Assembly: GCA_001510575.1 (NCBI GenBank)
Contig: LNGK01000003.1
Location: 3,177,732-3,241,731, forward strand
Length of the DNA stretch: 64,000 nucleotides
Direction: 5' to 3'
DNA from: Knoxdaviesia capensis
Lineage: Eukaryota > Ascomycota > Sordariomycetes > Microascales > Gondwanamycetaceae
Of this stretch, positions 35,057 to 46,726 are shown piece by piece. Positions within the stretch are counted from its first letter, which is position 1; each line of letters opens with the position of its first letter. The notes under the pieces were generated by a model. That model saw only the letters and a program-made list of their open reading frames with translations, ran no database searches and was not told the DNA's origin. A program made the position numbers and the translations under genes.

Positions 35057-36673
35057 AGCAGCAGCAGCAGCCTGCTGGCCGGTGCAGCTTTTGTCACTTT
35101 TCGTGTGTTCTAGAGCGAGCTTACTGGGGATGCTTTGAAGGTGCTTTTGCTCATGTAATTTAATGGTTGACTTTTTTTCTTCTCGCCAGACGGTCACGCC
35201 CGCAGTGAAGGGTGTGGCATCTTGGCCTTCTTTTCTTCTTCTCTTTTCTCCTGCTCTCGATAGCTATCATGAGCTTATAGCTACAAGTACTTACTCCTTC
35301 GTTAATGTTATTTTTACTATGAGCGCACACTAAGAGATCGAAATCTCAAATGCATCTCAGAGTATGTTGACCAATGGACCTAGACACCAGAAATTGGCCA
35401 CCGCTAGACAGGGAAGCTGTTACAACAAGTGGCTTGGGTGAAGTTTGTGGGGCCGGAGAGTCCCGGACAGACGGAGAACGGCCAGGGGGGAAGGCTCGGT
35501 GTATTGTTGCATGTGAAGCCTAGATCGCGGGCGAGCGAGTTTGAAGGCTTGAGGTCGCGGGATCGGGGATATATGTGGCTATTACTGAGTTCATCAAGTG
35601 GGTGAAGTACGAGAGAGACTCTTGAGCAGGCCAGCGGCCTTCTTGGTGACGTCGAGTCAATGTGGAACACATAGCTTGCGGTTTTACATGTGATGCGCTA
35701 TGATGGTCAAACCGGGTCGACCTGCACATCTCCAGATCCCAATTGACGATACCCAGAGCTCTGCAGTTAAAACACAAACTGAAGGCATTCGCAAAATAGA
35801 CCCAACCACAGCTGGGAGATACCACCACCGAGATTCCCGACGCGGTTGCCATCCATCGCACGCACTTCTCGTTCCGTCCCGTCCCCCAAAAGCCCGAACT
35901 GGAAACCGGTCCATGATGTAATTCAGCCACACACATCCGGGGAGCAGACGCCACACGTGGCGGTGCCATGCCTCGGCAGTGTTCGGTTAAGTCCTCGAGC
36001 ACCAAATGAGAATTAGGCGCGCGGTGATTGGCTGCAGGCAGGGCGATCGAGGCCCGGGCACGCAGTTTTGCAGCGCTTTGGCACGGCGCGCAGTGGGTTT
36101 TGGGGCCGTCAGATGTTGTTTGCTCAGGGCATTTCTGGGCGCTTTCATTGGTCTGTTTCTCCCCAGCGGCCTGGTTTTGCTGTTCCCAGAAGTTCGAGGT
36201 TTGTGCTGCTGCGTTCCTTCCCTGGCCTTCCGAGTTTCGTCCACTGAGAGCTTTTTATTTATTTTAGTATTTATTTTATTTATTCGCCCAGTAAACCTTC
36301 TGGTGCACGATGTCTGGGTCCAGAATAGCTCTCGCTGCTTAGATACATTTTTTTCTTCCTCTGCTACGAACAAAAAAAAGTCATCCCTCCTCTTTTTTCC
36401 CCATCTCTATCCTCCTCGCCAAAAATCTCCTCTCTCCCCCTTCGTCCCTCCGATCCTCCTTTCTTTATTCTTTCGTGTTTTTCTGTTCTTCAATCCTCCT
36501 AGAACACGAAGAGTCTTGCAGGCACCCAAGGCTCTTTCTTCTTTCTTCTCTCTCTCTCTTCATTTCTTATGTGGCCGTGATCTCCTTAGTCGCATCGTCT
36601 TTTTCTCCGCCAAAAAAAAACAACTCTTAGTGGAGTTGCATAGTAGACTCCGTCCTCCTCTTTTTGGTTGATC
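35057..36673. other. Intergenic region upstream of sdh1
   Basis: A balanced-composition spacer, then from about 36230 a pyrimidine-rich leader with T/C tracts up to the sdh1 start. Minus-strand frames at 35520-36005 and 35987-36373 lack any support. Confidence 0.5.
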
Positions 36674-39466
36674 ATGGCGTCGACAATGGCTTTTCGGCAC
36701 CTGGCCGCAGCCCCTTCTGTGAGTTATACTCTTTCCTCTCTGCTGCTTGGGTTGTCTTGGGCGTGTGGTGTGGCTCGCCTCTTTTTTGTCTTGTGCATGC
36801 GGCTTTTCAGCTGTTACCAGCTCACAAAGAACAATTAGATGAAACCACATGCACACCGGGTCCTCAAAGAACGTGTTTGATCGGGTTGATTGCTTGTTTT
36901 CTTGGAAATCTTCCTGCCTGCCTGGTGTTGGGCCAATTGTCGTCGGACCGCCATATGTTTTGTTCTCTGACTGACGTAGCTGGTGCTTGCTCCAGATTTC
37001 TCGCCTTGCTGCACGAACCCAGACCCGCGCATTTTCGGCAACTCCCAACGTTGGTACGTCCTCAGTTTCTCGAATCCCGAATGCTTGTGCCGATTGCTCC
37101 AGACCTCCGTGGCTTTTCGTGTTCAATACTCTGTAAACGCCGTTGCTAACTGTCTGTCTTTTCGGTCGCAGCCCGCGTGATCGCGAACAACCCGCTCCGA
37201 GCCAAGGAAGCTTCTCCTTTCCTGACCAACAAGTACCCGGTGATTGTACGACCTCTCCTCCCTCTTCTGCTTGCCATTGCGTTCCGCCGTTTTCGCCATT
37301 CGATAGCCCGTCTGCGATTTCATATTCCTCCGTAATTTTTGTTTGTTTGGCCGGCTGGGTGTAGGGTGGCCGGAAGAAAATCTCGGCTGTCTTTTTTTGG
37401 GTGTTTACGGCCACATGCCGCATCTCGGTTCCGACCGTCGGCGATGCTCGGGCTAAGCCGACCCAAGAACGGCCGCCCCCAGATTTTCTTCCTGTCCAAC
37501 CTCCTTCTTGTCGGTCGCAAAGAAAAATCGGGTTTGATGTCCTGCCTTCGACCCATGCTAACTGGTAGCTGCCCTATAGGACCACGAGTACGATGCTGTC
37601 GTCGTCGGCGCTGGCGGATCCGGTCTCCGTGCCGCCTTCGGTCTGGCCGAGGCCGGCTTCAACACCGCGTGTATCTCGAAGCTGTTCCCCACGCGAAGCC
37701 ACACCGTCGCCGCCCAGGGCGGTATCAACGCCGCTCTCGGCAACATGCACGAGGATGACTGGCGCTGGCACATGTACGATACCGTCAAGGGATCGGATTG
37801 GCTCGGCGACCAGGATGCCATCCACTACATGACCCGTGAGGCCCCGGATTCGATTATTGAACTCGAGAACTACGGATGCCCGTTCTCGCGTACCGAAGAT
37901 GGCAAGATGTAAGCTTACACACCCGCACTGGACTGCACTGCACTCCCCCTCCCCCCTTTCACCGTCCCCAGCAAACACTTTCTGCTTTCTTTCTACTCAC
38001 CTCTACCTCTCTCGCCTCCCCATAGCTACCAGCGTGCTTTCGGTGGCCAGTCGCAGAAGTTTGGCAAGGGTGGCCAGGCCTACCGCTGCTGCGCTGCTGC
38101 TGATCGTACCGGCCACGCCCTGCTCCACACTCTCTACGGCCAGTCCCTGCGCCACAACACCAACTACTTCATCGAGTTCTTCGCCGTCGATCTGATCATG
38201 GAGGATGGCGAGTGCCGCGGTGTTATCGCCTACAACCAGGAGGACGGAACCCTGCACCGCTTCCTCGCCAACAACACCGTCCTTGCCACCGGAGGCTACG
38301 GACGTGCCTACTTCTCGTGCACGTCGGCTCATACTTGCACTGGTGACGGTATGGCCATGGTGGCGCGTGCCGGTCTCCCCAACCAGGACCTCGAGTTCGT
38401 GCAGTTCCATCCCACCGGTATCTACGGTGCCGGATGCCTGATCACCGAAGGTGCCCGTGGAGAGGGTGGCTACCTGGTCAACTCCGAGGGTGAGCGTTTC
38501 ATGGAGCGCTACGCCCCCACCGCCAAGGATCTTGCCAGCCGTGACGTGGTGTCTCGCTCGATCACTATGGAGATCCGCGAGGGCCGCGGTGTCGGCCCCG
38601 ACAAGGACCACATCTTCCTGCAGCTGAGCCATCTGCCCGCCGAGGTTCTGGCTGAGCGTCTGCCCGGTATCTCGGAGACCGCCGCTATTTTTGCCGGTGT
38701 CGATGTCCGCAAGCAGCCCATCCCGATTCTGCCCACCGTCCACTACAACATGGGTGGTATCCCCACCCGCTACACCGGAGAGGTCCTGACCCAGGACGAG
38801 GCCGGCAACGACAAGGTTGTGCCCGGCCTGTACGCGTGCGGCGAGACCGCCTGCGTGTCGGTGCACGGCGCCAACCGCCTGGGCGCCAACTCGCTGCTGG
38901 ATCTGGTTGTGTTCGGCCGTGCCGTCTCGCACACCATCCGCGACAAGTCGACGCCCGGCCAGAAGCACAAGCCGCTGTCGGCGGACGCCGGCTCCAAGGC
39001 GATTGAGGATCTCGACATGATCCGCAACGCCGACGGCCCGAAGACCACGGCGGAGATCCGGCTGGCGATGCAGAAGGCGATGCAGACCGAGGTGTCGGTG
39101 TTCCGCACGGAGGAGTCGCTGCAGGAGGGCGTGCGGCTGATGAAGGAGATTGACGCGACGTTCCCGCAGGTCGGCATAAAGGACCGCAGCATGATCTGGA
39201 ACTCGGACCTGGTCGAGACGCTGGAGCTGCGCAACCTGCTGACGTGCGCGCGCCAGACGGCGACGTCGGCCGTCACGCGCAAGGAGTCGCGCGGTGCCCA
39301 CGCGCGCGAGGACTACCCGGAGCGCGACGACGCCAACTGGATGAAGCACACGCTCAGCTGGCAGCAGCCGCAGGGCGAGGTCGAGCTCAAGTACCGTCGC
39401 GTCATCTCGACGACGCTGGACGAGAACGAGTGCAAGCCTGTGCCGCCGTTCAAGCGTGTGTACTAA
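36674..39466 (+). CDS. sdh1: Succinate dehydrogenase flavoprotein subunit, mitochondrial
   Basis: Catalytic subunit of complex II: oxidises succinate to fumarate and passes electrons to FAD, in the mitochondrial matrix at the inner membrane. Five exons (36674-36718, 36996-37053, 37172-37245, 37580-37908, 38026-39466) give 648 residues, the family's normal length. Introns 2 and 3 carry CTAAC near their 3' ends. The first about 45 residues (MASTMAFRHLAAAPS..., Arg/Ala/Ser-rich) form the import presequence. The Rossmann motif VVVGAGGSG is at about 66-74. RSHTVAAQGG follows, with His100 as the covalent FAD histidine. FHPTG (His297) with EGARGEGG, and HGANRLGANSL, form the dicarboxylate and FAD site. 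The C-terminus (LDENECKPVPPFKRVY) is typical. The three tiny 5' exons are unusual only in size; they encode the presequence and the start of the mature protein. Confidence 0.96.
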
Positions 39467-42400
39467 GCTCGGTGCACACTCTTGGCTTATTTCTCTCGCG
39501 CTTCCTTTTTTTCCCCATGCTCTGGATTTCTTCTTTCTTCCATCTCTCCGCCCCCTCGCTCGATACCATACGTCCATCCCATCCACCCGTTCATGTTCAT
39601 GACCGGACTTCTCTTCCGATTTTTCAAATCCTTGAAAAAACTGGACTTCCCGACTTTTACTTAGTTGAACTACAGGAGCCATGATAACGCTACAGCGGTA
39701 CGACTAACTGAAGAGAAACAGATAAAACCGATGGATGGCCGTGTATTCTCTACTCTCTTCTTGCTTATTTCGTTCTCTTACCCCAGACCTTGAAATCCAT
39801 TCCATGGTATTCTTGCCATTACCTCTCCTTCCGTTGCCTTTTTGCTGTACTTTTCTTGTCTATTTTTCTCCCTTGCTTATCGTTTCTGCCATCCTCTGTT
39901 TTTGCTTTTTCCTCCCTGAAGTTTTATGTCTATAGATTTGGACAGACTAGATGGGGTCCATTCCACACCTTTGTTTTGCTGCGAGTGGTGAGGGGCAAGG
40001 TTTTCTGGGGGACTTGGGGAATATAGGAGAAAGGTCGAGACTTTCTCTCTACTCTCTTCTTGTTCCCCTTTTTGGTGTCTCTCTTCTTTTGAAGCTTACA
40101 CCGAGGTCCTGACCGAAAACCCCCCCAAAAAACCCAAAAAACAAACCAAGAGGAGGGAGCACTGAGGCCACAGCGACAGAGGGCAGATACGGGACGGCAC
40201 ACTTCTTCATGGACATTTTCTTTTCTCCCCCCCCGGTTGTGAGATCTGTGTATACCAAGAATCTAGGGCGTCCACATTTGTAAAGACGTGTATACAATTC
40301 TTTTTGTTCCCCTCCCCCCTTTTCTTTTTGAACAGTTAGTTTTTTCCTTGTTTCTCTCTCCCTCTCTTTTTTTTTTTTATTTGTTGATAGGACGAAAGAA
40401 TAAATGGACTTCGGAGTTTTTTCCTTTTCTCTTAAACCTTGCTTCTTCTTTCTCTGGCGCCGGTTATCGGAGGTTGATGCTGGTATGTGCGTTGGGTGAG
40501 GCGCGCCTTCCGTGGCAGGTATTGCCGTGTGACCTTGCTGAGGGCCGATGTTCGGTGTCTTCGCTCATGTGCATGTCTCTCGCCAAGTGCGTATATAGAC
40601 AGACACAATGGGCGATATATTCCTTCTCGGGTGTGCTTGTTCTTGGTTTTGTTGTGTTTTCGTGCATCGCTTCGGCCTATACTCCAGCGAGAGAGAACCA
40701 GCCCTGGCCTGTACGACTCTGGCTCTCTTCTGTTATTCCCGTGGCCAACCGTGTGAGCGACGGATGGCCAGCGACGCCTGTCCGTTCCAGGGGTTACCGA
40801 GATTGCCAGTGCATGCACAAACGAGCGGAGACATCAAACTCACGCTGTCCATAGGCAGACGGTTGATGTCTCTGCTGATGGGTCTCAAGCGACACAGGCC
40901 AGTGGTGCCTGTCTCAGAGATGCGATCCTCACGGGCCCAGACCAGTTTCGCTGGCATGGCAGAAGTAAGCAGCGCCCCCTGGTCCCCGGGCGACTCGGGA
41001 GCGAGCATGGGCCCCACCGGCCGGCCGGAGGACGGAAGAAGTGCCGGGTTGGAAAGTGGCTCCCCGCCCACGGCCGCGCGCTTCGGGATCGAGCTTCCGG
41101 CGTGGGCGTCTGCATTGGCTTTCCCGCTGTCATTTTCGCGGGTCTGCCTATTTGTAACGGCTCACCGCTACTTCCAAACGACAAGCGGGAAGGTTGAGGA
41201 GGAGGAAGAGGAGGACGGTGGAAAGAGAGAAAGAGACAGCCCTGGACTGCGATTTTGGGTTGGCCGCGACTAACCGCTGGAGTTCCCGTGCGGTCGTCCG
41301 GTCGCCCTGTCTAATGCATTCCCGCCCCAACAACCAACAAAACGCAGGCAGGAAGCCGGCACACGACCAGACATCTCGACAGCAGAAGGAAGGCTTTCCT
41401 GGTCAGCCTCTCATCTCTCATAGAAACCAGCGCGTCTAGCCGGTTCTCCCCCAAGATAGACCGCGCGGTGTGTGCGTGACTTCTTCCGACATTGGTTGCA
41501 TTTCTCGCTGTCTGCTCTGCTGCCTTGGCACTCCTCACTTTCTTTTTTTTCTTTTTTCCATATTTATTACAGTTCTGTCCTTTCGCTTGAGCTGAAAGTC
41601 TATTCTTCGAAGTATTATCACTCGTTTGTTTTGTGTAACTAACCCATAGTCCATCGTTGTTTATATGAACGGCCACTCGTTGGCTTTTCTTCGGCTCCGC
41701 GCGTTCTGGTTCGAGACACACTTCCGGGCGCGTTGTTGTTCCGGCCCGGGCGAGCATATCCGAACACAAGCATCGCTTCACGACATATGCCTCTTTCATA
41801 CCGACCGTGTTACGGCTATTCGATTATCAGCGGTGCACCTCTTGACGCTTGATCTCGCTCACGTGGCACTCAGCACTCCCGGATCATTCTCCCCTTCACC
41901 CGCGATTTGTGCCACTCCATCGACCGGCTTCTCTCCCGGAAGAGCACGACATGCGATTGGCGTGATTTTCTCGTCGGTACCACACGGGAAGCAGCCAATA
42001 TATTGGTGCACAACCTTCAACCGTCTGCAGTCTGTTCTTCCCTCGTGCGCCAAGTTCCTGACAAGCCTCCATCTCTGGCTTGGGGGGACTGGTCGGTCGT
42101 CTATTCTTAGACTAGATCCGTGGACTCGGATGTTCCCGACTGGTGAGTGACACAGAGAAGTCTCTTCCCTGGATTATCTTGTTGCGAGTGATTATTTCCC
42201 CGGTGTTGTGTGTGTCTCTTGAGTTGCACATTATTTCGCTTAAGTCTTGCTCTTCAGGTGTCCAAGTCTCCCCGTTGGTTACCTGAAATATGGGAGGTTT
42301 CCAGCTGCGTTTAGTAGCGCATGATAAACGAACCGGAGATACTCTCTGGGCATACAGTTGGTGGGTGGACTCCCCATGCACGCTTCCATGTACCACCACG

Positions 42401-43198
42401 CACGGTTAGCGGGAAGATCTGTCAGTTGCCGCGATAAAGTTGTGGCTATCTTGTGTACATGTGTACGAGAAGAGCACAAGCGTGGTCAGGTCGCCTATGG
42501 TCGACTTCAGACAGTGTCTCAGCACCGCGATCTTAGAGGGAGCGGACACCTTCGTCGTCAATCCTCCTCAAGTGCATTGAAGCACGACTTGCTGGCCTTC
42601 ACGTGGAGAGTGTGGTTGCACGTTCCGAAAAAAAAAGCCAATCGCTTCGATAACTCGACTTCTTCCACAGCGTGTGCAACATACACTACACGGCACCCCT
42701 GAAGCCGACGAGCCATGTGCTTTCTCAGGAGATTCGTCCGAATTACGGGAAGCGGGACCCGCTCACGGCCGAGAGCATATATGCATCTTCTTGACGGGCC
42801 GGGCTGTCTTGGACCGGTCCGGGGCTTTACTGCAGCAGAGAGCCTGGGTTTCTAAATTTGTCAGGGCCTCTGTGATCTGCAATCGGGGATTTGGTCGTGA
42901 TGAGACCTAGACATGCACGCTTCTTGGGTTAAGGCCGGGTGGACATATGAATCCGACGATGGGATATCTGAAGAGCCTAGAATTCATATATAAAAGCCCA
43001 GGGGAGTCCGTTGGGAAGCTTGAAGTCTAAGGCTTGTTTTCTATGATCATATCATCACACAACTCACTCTTCTCAACTGTGCTGACCTCTTATCTGCTCT
43101 AGTTTGACTTCCAGATTCACCACCGTGAGCATTATCCACCAACATCTTCAAAACGTCACAGCACTCTTTCTTTGAACAATTCCTCTCCTACCTTCAAA
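39467..43198. other. 3.7-kb intergenic region, no supported gene
   Basis: A T-rich 3' flank of sdh1 (to about 40460), then balanced DNA. Frames of up to about 220 codons (for example 40608-41273) have no domain character and conflict with frames on both strands. The right end is a clear promoter and leader: a TATATAAA box at 42987-42994, then a C/A/T-rich leader to the ATG at 43199. Confidence 0.5.
42987..42994 (+). promoter_or_regulatory. TATA box of the dehydroshikimate-dehydratase-like gene
   Basis: TATATAAA about 205 bp upstream of the start codon at 43199, followed at about 43045-43130 by a C/T-rich leader. Position and sequence fit a core promoter TATA element; the start site is not determined. 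Confidence 0.55.
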
Positions 43199-44452
43199 AT
43201 GCCTTCCAAGATGCTGGAGACGCGCCGGCCTTTGCGGACGTGCTTCTTTCCATGCATTGCCACCATGTCTCTGGGACCGTCAGACCCAGAGTTCCCGCTG
43301 GATGAGAAACTTCGTGCTGCCAGAGAGGTCGGCTTCCAGGGAGTGGAACTGTACATGAACGATTTGGCGGACTACTCCAGCAAGTACGCCACGGGATATG
43401 ACCACTCTCCTCTTCTTTGTGCGGCGATTGACATTCGCACCCTGTGCGCTGAGCTCAACCTCAAGATCGTCAGTCTGCAGCCGTTCCGGAACTACGACGG
43501 TCTTGAAGACCAGGAAAAACGCGACGCTGCGCTTTTTGAGTTCCAGAAGCTGTGGCTTGTGTGCGCTGAGATCCTGAATGTCGATGCCATTGGAGTCCCG
43601 GCAACGTTTGAGAGTGGCGGACATACCGGCAACTTCCATACCATTGCCAAGGACATTGCCACGCTGGCGAACATGGCATACGAGAAGGATGCGAAACTCC
43701 AAATCGGCTACGAGAACCTGTGCTTCTCAACGTTCGTTCAGACGTGGGAGCAGGCTTCGCAGATCATGAACATGTCCCATGAGCATTCCTACGAGGGTGC
43801 CGACACCAAACTGATCCTCGACACTTTCAACATCTGCGGGAGTGCATGGGGAAACCCGGCGCTCGAGGGCGGCAAGCTCCGCAAAGCCGACGCCGTGCTG
43901 GACAAGAGCATGCAGAAGATGGTTGCGGAAACCCGGGCCAGTGACATTGCCCTGGTGCAGGTTGCTGACGCCAAGCTTATGGCACCGGCCCTGGGCTCCG
44001 GGAGCCGCACCGCCGAGGACGAGAGACTGGCGAGGATGCAATGGAGCCGCACCAGCCGGCTGTTCCCGTTTGAGCAGGAGTTGGGCGGCTACCTGCCCAT
44101 CACCACCGTGCTCAAGGCCATCACCGACCCGGCCTCGCGCGGCGGAATAGGGTATGAGGGCTGGGTCAGCCTCGAGATCTTCAACGAGAGTCTGGCCGAC
44201 TACGCCGTCAAGGCCGTGCAGGCCAGCGGCCAGACCGCCACGGCGCCGAGACGGGTGATGGCGCTGGCGCAGCGCGCGTGGACGAGCTGGGAGAATCTGT
44301 GTGTGGCGATGCACTGGGACCACCGCGCCGTGAGTCCGGCGGTGCAGATGACGGACAAGGCAGCCGGTGCTCGCGGGGTTGACGGCGCGGAGGAGAGTGG
44401 GCGTGGCGGCGTCACAGGGCGGAACCGGGATTCTGGTATTGCCGGCATTTGA
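43199..44452 (+). CDS. 3-dehydroshikimate dehydratase-like TIM-barrel protein
   Basis: A single exon of 417 residues; the frame is open upstream but 43199 is the first ATG (TTCAAAATGCC). The sequence follows the fungal 3-dehydroshikimate dehydratase (QutC/Qa-4) and xylose-isomerase-like TIM-barrel pattern: ATMSLG, EKLRAAREVGFQGVELYMNDL, LKIVSLQPFRNYDGL, YENLCFSTFVQTWEQA, LILDTFNICG, WSRTSRLFPFEQELGGYLP, and GYEGWVSLEIFNESL. The Glu residues in YEN and SLEIF and the Asp in LDTFN are the likely metal ligands. Known members convert 3-dehydroshikimate to protocatechuate for quinate or shikimate catabolism. The last about 50 residues (AVQMTDKAAGARGVDG onward) are a low-complexity extension. No qut-cluster neighbours (dehydroquinase, quinate dehydrogenase, permease) are in this window, so the substrate is uncertain. 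A TATA box suggests regulated expression. Confidence 0.82.
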   Translation: MPSKMLETRRPLRTCFFPCIATMSLGPSDPEFPLDEKLRAAREVGFQGVELYMNDLADYSSKYATGYDHSPLLCAAIDIRTLCAELNLKIVSLQPFRNYDGLEDQEKRDAALFEFQKLWLVCAEILNVDAIGVPATFESGGHTGNFHTIAKDIATLANMAYEKDAKLQIGYENLCFSTFVQTWEQASQIMNMSHEHSYEGADTKLILDTFNICGSAWGNPALEGGKLRKADAVLDKSMQKMVAETRASDIALVQVADAKLMAPALGSGSRTAEDERLARMQWSRTSRLFPFEQELGGYLPITTVLKAITDPASRGGIGYEGWVSLEIFNESLADYAVKAVQASGQTATAPRRVMALAQRAWTSWENLCVAMHWDHRAVSPAVQMTDKAAGARGVDGAEESGRGGVTGRNRDSGIAGI

Positions 44453-44866
44453 AAGTGTGCTTGAAACTATGTGAAAGCGGTGATACGACAAACAGCGGTG
44501 TTTTCTTTTTCTTCTTTTTCTTTCTTTTTGTCTCGAGGCGGGCGGGTGTGTTCCTCAGTTAATGTCGGGCTAATGGTTAGAGCAGTTGTGGAGAGGATTC
44601 AAAAGGGGTTCACATGGCCGTTTGTTTTTATTTCCCCTTTCTTTTTTTCTTGCCAAGACTTGTTTAATTCTTGCTTTGCTTTGCTTTCCATTCAGGTATC
44701 TGCTTCATTAAAAAAAGGTCATTAAATCATACATCAAGGAGTTTGAATCCATCCCAAGAGGCCGCGAATATCACGGGATTCCCAACCATACTGGCAGAAA
44801 ATGGGCTGCCGGTGAAACTGGCCCGCCAAGGGCGGTGGTCTGCCTACCGCCTTCGTCCAAATGCCT
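44453..44866. other. Convergent 3' flanks
   Basis: A short spacer between the stop codons of the dehydratase-like gene (+) and the GRF gene (-). T-rich on the plus strand at 44500-44550 and 44620-44690. No further feature. Confidence 0.55.
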
Positions 44867-46726
44867 TCAAGCCTGCCGGTACAGATCCATCAGCTGGCCC
44901 TTCATCAGCGAGCGCGACTCCTCCAGCGCCCGCATCTCCCTCTCGAGGTCAACCGCGCGGCGACGCACGCGCTCCAGCTCGTCGTGGGCCGCCTGGCGCT
45001 CGAACACGAGCACGCGGGCCTGCGCGGCGAAGGCGTCGAGTTGGTCTTGCACGGCGGCGAGCACGCGGCCGCTCACGGGCTGGCGGTTGATTTCGTCGAG
45101 GATGCGCATGGTCAGCGGGACGGAGCCGTCGGGCCGCGGGGTGAGCATGGCCTCGAAGGGCGCCGGCGGCGGCCGTGCCGGCGATGGCGCGGTGTCGGGG
45201 CGGGCGGGCGACGCCGCGGCCGCGGCGGCCGCGGCGGGGGGAGTGGCGGTGGTGCCTGACGGCGCAGGCCCGCTGTCCAGGCGGGGACGCTTAGTCGGCG
45301 GCTGGTGGGCCGGGGTGCCGGGACCTGTCGCAGCCGGGCCGGCGGCGGGCGGTTGGCGCGGCCGGCTGGCCTGCAGGCGCTGGGTGAAGCTGGACACCAG
45401 CGGCACGCGCGGCGCCGCCGCGTCCGGCGCGCGGCGCACCGGCGTCGGGGTCTCCGCGAACGAGCGCGCCGCTGCCGCCGGGGCCGGGGCCGGAGTCGCG
45501 CCGCTGCGGGACGCGGCGAACGACGCGGTTGCGGGCGTGCGGGCGTGTGTCGGCGTCGCAAACGCCAGCTCGGCGCGGCCGATCCCGCGCACCGCCAACG
45601 GCGTGGTCTCGGTCGACCTGGCAATCGCGACGGCCAGGGCCTCCTCGGCGGCGTCGAGCTCGGAGTAGTCGCTCGCGGCATCGCTCCCACTCCCGGTTTC
45701 TTCGTCGTCGTCGTCGTCGGAGCCGGAGCCGGAGCCCGAGTCGCTGGACATCAGGCTGGCGCCGATGGTGTCGGCGCGGCCGCCATCGCGCGGCGACTCG
45801 GGGGACGACGACGACGGCGCGTCGGCGGCGGCGCTGGCTTTGCGCTTGTGGGAGGGGACGTACGGCGCGACGATGATGGTGCTATCGTCGAGCGCGTCGC
45901 GGGCCGAGGGCGGCGCGGCGGGGGCGCGGCGCGTGGGGGTTTCGGGCGGCGGCATCACGTCGGCGGATGGGAGGAGTTGGGGCCGCGGGGCGCTGTCGCC
46001 GGCTGCTCCTGCTGCTGCTGCTGCTGCCGCGCCTGCGGTGGTGGTGGGGGTGCGGGGGGTCTGGGCGCCGGGGCGTGGCTGCATGTACTTCAGGATCGAG
46101 CCGGCGCCGGGCTGGTCCTTGCCGGCGATGCGGCTGCTCCTGCGCGGGGTGCGCGGGCCCTTGCCTCCTCGCGTCCCCCTCGGCCGCTCTCCCTCGTCGT
46201 CGTCGTCGTCGTCGTCCGCGGTGGTATCATTCCCGTCCCCGGATTCCCCGCGCTTCCCCTTGCGCCGGCCGCTCTTCTTCGTGCTCTTCTTGCCCGACGT
46301 CCTCGGCTCGGCGTGGGCGTCCGCCGCGTGGATGCGGTTGCGCTCGGCCACGATGTCGGGGAACCGCCTGACGGCGTCCTCCAGCCAGATCCACAGGCCG
46401 CAGCCGGCCTTGCGGTAGTTGCGGCATGCAAAGGCCGAGCGGCCCGTGTGCTCGCCGTGGCGCAGCGGGATCAGGATGGCTTCGAGCCGCGGCACGCAGT
46501 TGCAGTAGACCTTGCCCTTGTCGTACAAGCCGTTGAGGTTGATGGCGGTGGCGGCGGCGGCGGCGGCGGGCGTGGTGGGGGTGGTGGTCGTGGTCGTGGT
46601 CGTGGCGGCGTCGCGCGGGCCGGAGGCCGGGGGCTTGGAGGGTGTCGTGGGGGCGGATGCGCCGGCGGCCGGACGGCTTGACCGGGGGTGGGCCGGCGCG
46701 CTGTGGCGCGTAGCGTAGGGCGGCAT
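44867..46726 (-). CDS. GRF-type zinc-finger protein with C-terminal coiled coil
   Basis: A single exon of 619 residues from the ATG at 46726. The frame is open further upstream, but the upstream part is leader-like and the MPPYATRH start precedes low-complexity Ala/Thr/Pro sequence. A GRF zinc finger lies at about 71-114: Cys75 and Cys77 (YCNC), then GRSAFAC with Cys101, and Cys109 in AGCGLWIW. Such fingers bind single-stranded nucleic acid in topoisomerases, APE2 and other DNA-repair proteins. A basic/acidic stretch follows (KSTKKSGRRKGKRG and a run of seven Asp), then a long disordered Ala/Pro/Ser region with an acidic block, and a C-terminal coiled coil (about 540-619) with AHDELERVRRRAVDLEREMR. 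No nuclease or topoisomerase domain is present. A nuclear nucleic-acid-binding role is likely. GC content is very high, which creates long false frames on the other strand. Confidence 0.82.
   Translation of the reverse strand: MPPYATRHSAPAHPRSSRPAAGASAPTTPSKPPASGPRDAATTTTTTTTPTTPAAAAAATAINLNGLYDKGKVYCNCVPRLEAILIPLRHGEHTGRSAFACRNYRKAGCGLWIWLEDAVRRFPDIVAERNRIHAADAHAEPRTSGKKSTKKSGRRKGKRGESGDGNDTTADDDDDDDEGERPRGTRGGKGPRTPRRSSRIAGKDQPGAGSILKYMQPRPGAQTPRTPTTTAGAAAAAAAGAAGDSAPRPQLLPSADVMPPPETPTRRAPAAPPSARDALDDSTIIVAPYVPSHKRKASAAADAPSSSSPESPRDGGRADTIGASLMSSDSGSGSGSDDDDDEETGSGSDAASDYSELDAAEEALAVAIARSTETTPLAVRGIGRAELAFATPTHARTPATASFAASRSGATPAPAPAAAARSFAETPTPVRRAPDAAAPRVPLVSSFTQRLQASRPRQPPAAGPAATGPGTPAHQPPTKRPRLDSGPAPSGTTATPPAAAAAAAASPARPDTAPSPARPPPAPFEAMLTPRPDGSVPLTMRILDEINRQPVSGRVLAAVQDQLDAFAAQARVLVFERQAAHDELERVRRRAVDLEREMRALEESRSLMKGQLMDLYRQA

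Noticed and set aside
38003..39682. 559-codon minus-strand frame
   Set aside because: Antisense shadow of sdh1 caused by GC-biased third codon positions; sdh1 is certain.
40608..41273. 221-codon plus-strand frame in the region between sdh1 and the dehydratase-like gene
   Set aside because: Low-complexity, acidic run from a GAG repeat, no start context and no similarity that I can see.
45305..46681. 458-codon frame on the plus strand
   Set aside because: It lies antisense to the GRF gene in very GC-rich DNA; its product is Gly/Arg/Val repeats without domains, while the minus-strand frame encodes a clear zinc finger.
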